DNA from: CAYJAD01 sp964369995
GTDB lineage: Bacteria > Desulfobacterota > Desulfovibrionia > Desulfovibrionales > Desulfovibrionaceae
DNA: 8,434 bases
Direction of reading: 5' to 3'
Assembly: GCA_964369995.1 (NCBI GenBank)
Contig: CAYJHH010000125.1
Coordinates: 1 to 8,434 of the forward strand
Numbering within the stretch: position 1 is the first letter of the stretch; the number at the start of each line of letters is the position of its first letter. The notes beneath the pieces were generated by a model. It made no database searches, was not told the DNA's origin, and worked only from the letters and a program-made list of their open reading frames with translations. Positions 5,785 to 8,434 of the stretch are shown piece by piece. A program made the translations under genes and the position numbers.

Positions 5785-8373
5785 TTAAAGATTAATGGCT
5801 TTATCTTCGGCATTTAAAGCGGCGTCTTCTTGTCCAAGGGCGCGTAAGCTCTGCGCTAAAACGCGCCACGCCGCAGCATATTCGGGACGTAAGCCCACGC
5901 TTTTGCGTGCCAACATCTCTGCCATGGCAGGGTCTTCGCCGCCTTGCAAATAAATATTGGCTAACATGCATAAAGCCATGGCGTCCTGAGGATTTTGTAA
6001 AAGGGTTTCGTGTAAGAGCTCACGAGCTTCAGCATGTTTTTCTTGTTGCAAGGCTATGCGAGCAAGGTGCCTGTAGGCCATACCGGCGCAGCCGCGCTTC
6101 AGAGGGGAGGCCTCAGCATTTTTATGTGAAGCTGCTTTTGAGGAAATGGGCGCTTTTTTAGCAACAGCGTTTTGCGCCTTTACCTCCAAGGCTACTCCCT
6201 GGCTATAATATTGGCGTGCCTGTTGGGCCTTTCCTGCTTGTTCTGCCAATTGGCCTAAACGAATATGTGCAAAATAATGCTCTTTATCCACCTCAATGCA
6301 TTCTTTAAAATGCTTTGTGGCGGCGCGCGTTTCCCCAAGGCTTTGGCAGGCTGTGCCTAAATTGTATAAAGTAGAGGCAAGTTCACTTTGTGGATCTTGA
6401 GGGTAAGATTGCGCTCCCACGGTGATGGTAGAATTTTTTTTCCATAATTTAATGGCTTCTTTAAAGTGATTGCGAGCTTCACTAAAGCGCGAGAGAGCTG
6501 CCATGCATACACCTAAAGAATTCCAAGCCATGGCATTATTGGCGTCGGCTAAAATGGCCAGTTTATATTCTTCCACAGCACCAAAGACATCGCCTTGGCT
6601 GTATTTTTGGTCTGCACTTACATTAAAGGCTAAACTTCCCATGATGCCCACCTGAGGTTGTGGTAACAGTAGCGCAAAGTCTAAGGCCTTATGGCAATAT
6701 TCAAGCATATTGCTTTTATGGGCTTGTAAGCAAGGGTAGCTTGCTAAGCCGATAGCTAAATGTAGGCCGATTTCCTGAGCTTTTTGGCAAAAATCTTTAT
6801 AAAAAGCGTCTAATTTCACAGCCGTTTGTGAAGGATGGTAGACAATAAGACTTGTTTCTCCGTAGCGCCCCATAAGAGCCGGCATGAGAGATTCTTGCCC
6901 TTTTCCGCTAAAGGGTACGGTGTCGGCGTATATTTCATCATGCATTTGCGTATACAGTTGCAAGATTTTTTCCATGGCATGCTGTTGTTCTTGATGCGCA
7001 TGTTCTGTGCTATGCAGGCAAAGACGTATTAAAGCCAAGGAGAATGTGTTTTGCTTTTCAAATTGCGTGTGCAATGTGCGTAAGAAATCTCCATGGGACA
7101 GTAATGTTGTGTTGGCTGTATGGGAGTTTTCTTCGACTGCGGCTGTATGATCTTGCGGTTCAGTATGTTTTTCCACAATGTTTGTTGGCAAAGAGCCGTT
7201 CATGGTCATGGGAGAGATGCGTAAATTATCTCCTTTTTCCAATTGCCATGCAGGGTCATGCGTATGTAAAATTTCCGCCATGGCATGTCTGCCACGAACT
7301 TCCGTCAGCACCACATCACCTTTGCGTTGCCAGGATCCTTTTTTCTGTCCCCATACGGAGAAATGTTGCCCTTCCTTGGCGCCAGATTGTCGTCCAATAT
7401 TGGTGATAATTTGATTAAAAGGTAAAATCTCTTGAATAATACCGGCATGTGCCAATACTCTTGCATAGGCCATATAACGGCTTTGTACGTGATTTTTTTC
7501 TTCTTTAGTTAAATAGCGGCTGCGCTCATAGGCCATTTGTGTGGCATGACGTGCCTTTTGAAGCATGGCGTGCACTTGTTCTGCCATGCCAAGGGAAAGT
7601 CGTGTGCTTTCCATATCTTGCGGATACAGTGCAAATCCAGCAACAGAGTGTAAACGTATCTTTCTTTTGCTTGGGCCATGAATAAGTGTCACGGCATCAA
7701 CTCGGTTCATGACTTCTTCAGTAAGCTTACTGCACGAGGTACGTGTGGCCGTGGGCAAAAGGAGGGCGCATTCATTTTCGCCGCTACGCGCAGCAAGAAT
7801 TTCTTGAGGTAAATCTTGTTGTAGCGCTTTTGCCCAATCAGAAAGCGCTTGATGCGCAAAAGTATAGCCAAATTCAGAGGCCAAAGAGTCCAGTGCTGGG
7901 CAGCGCAGTACAATGAGCCCCATGCAGGCTTTGTGTAGTGGAACCTCTTGATCTGTACTGACGCCACCGGTAAAGTAGGAACTTACCATATCAGCATCAT
8001 GCTCCATGCGCTCCAGCAATCGTGGCATGCGCGCAAGTCCCGTCAGTTCATCGATGCGGCTTTGTTTCACACAAAGTAAATGCTCCATACAAAAAGCTGC
8101 CAAGGCTTCAAGGGAAGGCATAAGTCTTTTTACGGTGCGCGCATCGGCGCCGCGAGCCATAAATATTCCCAAAGGATTTTCCTCATGCCATAGAGGCAAA
8201 ATCAGCGTGCGCTCGCGTGAAATCCATTGCGGACTTTGCGGTGTGGCGTCTGCCGTAGGAAAATAAAGACTGTGTGAGGTAAAGGGCAAAAAAGAACGTA
8301 GTGCTTTGGCTAAATGGCTTTCTAGTTCCATGAGGTCAGCACGTTGTAATTGTACGGTATAAAGAGTATTCAT
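5785..8373 (-). CDS. GAF-like / double degenerate GGDEF / TPR regulatory protein
   Basis: The 862-residue product has no signal peptide or membrane helix and is probably cytoplasmic. Residues about 1-105 look GAF-like. A first GGDEF domain runs from about 105 to 285: it has the family opening DELTGL (108-113), but the active-site loop reads RSGENEC (196-202), so GGDEF has become GENEC. Residues about 311-387 form a beta-rich unit (NIGRQSGAKEGQHFSVWG and a VRGRHAMAEI strand) resembling the C-terminal domain of FlgT-type proteins. A second, more diverged GGDEF-like domain (about 425-568) has RYGETSL (503-509) at the active-site position and the typical AIGLASYP strand (540-547). Six or so TPR motifs fill 590-862, for example 613-646, 664-697, 698-731, 764-797 and 798-831. 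Cyclase activity is unlikely; the protein more likely senses c-di-GMP or GTP, or serves as a scaffold through the TPRs. The ATG at 8373 has no Shine-Dalgarno and sits right at the predicted transcript start; M15 is the alternative start and also lacks one. Confidence 0.85.
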   Translation of the reverse strand: MNTLYTVQLQRADLMELESHLAKALRSFLPFTSHSLYFPTADATPQSPQWISRERTLILPLWHEENPLGIFMARGADARTVKRLMPSLEALAAFCMEHLLCVKQSRIDELTGLARMPRLLERMEHDADMVSSYFTGGVSTDQEVPLHKACMGLIVLRCPALDSLASEFGYTFAHQALSDWAKALQQDLPQEILAARSGENECALLLPTATRTSCSKLTEEVMNRVDAVTLIHGPSKRKIRLHSVAGFALYPQDMESTRLSLGMAEQVHAMLQKARHATQMAYERSRYLTKEEKNHVQSRYMAYARVLAHAGIIQEILPFNQIITNIGRQSGAKEGQHFSVWGQKKGSWQRKGDVVLTEVRGRHAMAEILHTHDPAWQLEKGDNLRISPMTMNGSLPTNIVEKHTEPQDHTAAVEENSHTANTTLLSHGDFLRTLHTQFEKQNTFSLALIRLCLHSTEHAHQEQQHAMEKILQLYTQMHDEIYADTVPFSGKGQESLMPALMGRYGETSLIVYHPSQTAVKLDAFYKDFCQKAQEIGLHLAIGLASYPCLQAHKSNMLEYCHKALDFALLLPQPQVGIMGSLAFNVSADQKYSQGDVFGAVEEYKLAILADANNAMAWNSLGVCMAALSRFSEARNHFKEAIKLWKKNSTITVGAQSYPQDPQSELASTLYNLGTACQSLGETRAATKHFKECIEVDKEHYFAHIRLGQLAEQAGKAQQARQYYSQGVALEVKAQNAVAKKAPISSKAASHKNAEASPLKRGCAGMAYRHLARIALQQEKHAEARELLHETLLQNPQDAMALCMLANIYLQGGEDPAMAEMLARKSVGLRPEYAAAWRVLAQSLRALGQEDAALNAEDKAINL

Positions 8374-8379
8374 GCGCGG

Positions 8380-8408
8380 AATATAACATGGTGTTTAGAA
8401 AAAGTCTA
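8380..8408 (-). promoter_or_regulatory. Promoter of the GGDEF/TPR gene (extended -10)
   Basis: On the minus strand an extended -10 TGTTATATT (TG at 8388-8387, hexamer TATATT at 8385-8380) lies 17 nt downstream of a partial -35 box TAGACT (8408-8403, 4 of 6 to consensus). With normal spacing the first transcribed base would be 8373, the A of the ATG, implying a leaderless mRNA. Confidence 0.5.
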
Positions 8409-8434
8409 GAAAACATGCCAGAGCAAAGATTGCG

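Noticed and set aside
7044..7406. Plus-strand frame of 120 codons and other plus-strand frames inside the large genes
   Set aside because: They are antisense shadows of well-supported minus-strand genes with conserved motifs, and their products resemble nothing.
7768..7782. Active diguanylate cyclase in the first GGDEF domain
   Set aside because: The loop reads GENEC; the loss of the second glycine and the aspartate, and cysteine in place of phenylalanine, make catalysis improbable.

Overview
The window reads as a Gram-negative chromosome segment of moderate GC content (by eye in the mid-40s percent). The proteins include an FtsX/MacB-type inner-membrane permease, a signal-peptide protein and membrane-bound glycosyltransferases, and the tRNA gene encodes its own CCA end. 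The mix of a large GGDEF/TPR protein and these families resembles Desulfovibrio-type bacteria (Desulfobacterota). That is an impression from protein style, not a demonstrated assignment. All five protein genes and both tRNA genes are on the minus strand, so transcription runs from right to left.

Right to left: (1) 8373-5785 encodes an 862-residue protein with a GAF-like N-terminus, two degenerate GGDEF domains separated by a beta-rich domain, and a C-terminal TPR array. Its best promoter candidate would put the transcript start on the A of the ATG, giving a leaderless mRNA. (2) 5784-5533 is intergenic. It holds a hairpin after the stop codon, a perfect TATAAT box and a 14-bp palindrome that could be an operator. 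(3) 5532-688 is a tightly packed four-gene operon with gaps of 8, 12 and 7 nt: a small exported protein, a membrane GT2/GT21-like glycosyltransferase, an FtsX/MacB-type ABC permease, and a fused protein joining an ABC ATPase to a GT4 glycosyltransferase in one reading frame. (4) 687-302 has no convincing gene but is dense in inverted repeats. These include a nested element-like repeat whose end overlaps the stop codon of the fusion gene, and a GC-rich hairpin cluster ending in a minus-strand terminator. (5) 301-1 holds tRNA-Arg(ACG), its promoter and terminator, and the 5' part of a second, near-identical tRNA unit cut by the window edge.

The operon most likely builds and handles an envelope glycoconjugate. 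The GT2 enzyme would glycosylate a lipid at the membrane and the GT4 domain would add a further sugar. The permease plus ATPase form an FtsX/MacB-type machine that would act on the product, or on a partner, at the periplasmic face. The ATPase-GT4 fusion is the most distinctive feature: it physically ties a sugar-transfer domain to the motor of an ABC machine. The substrate cannot be read from the sequence.
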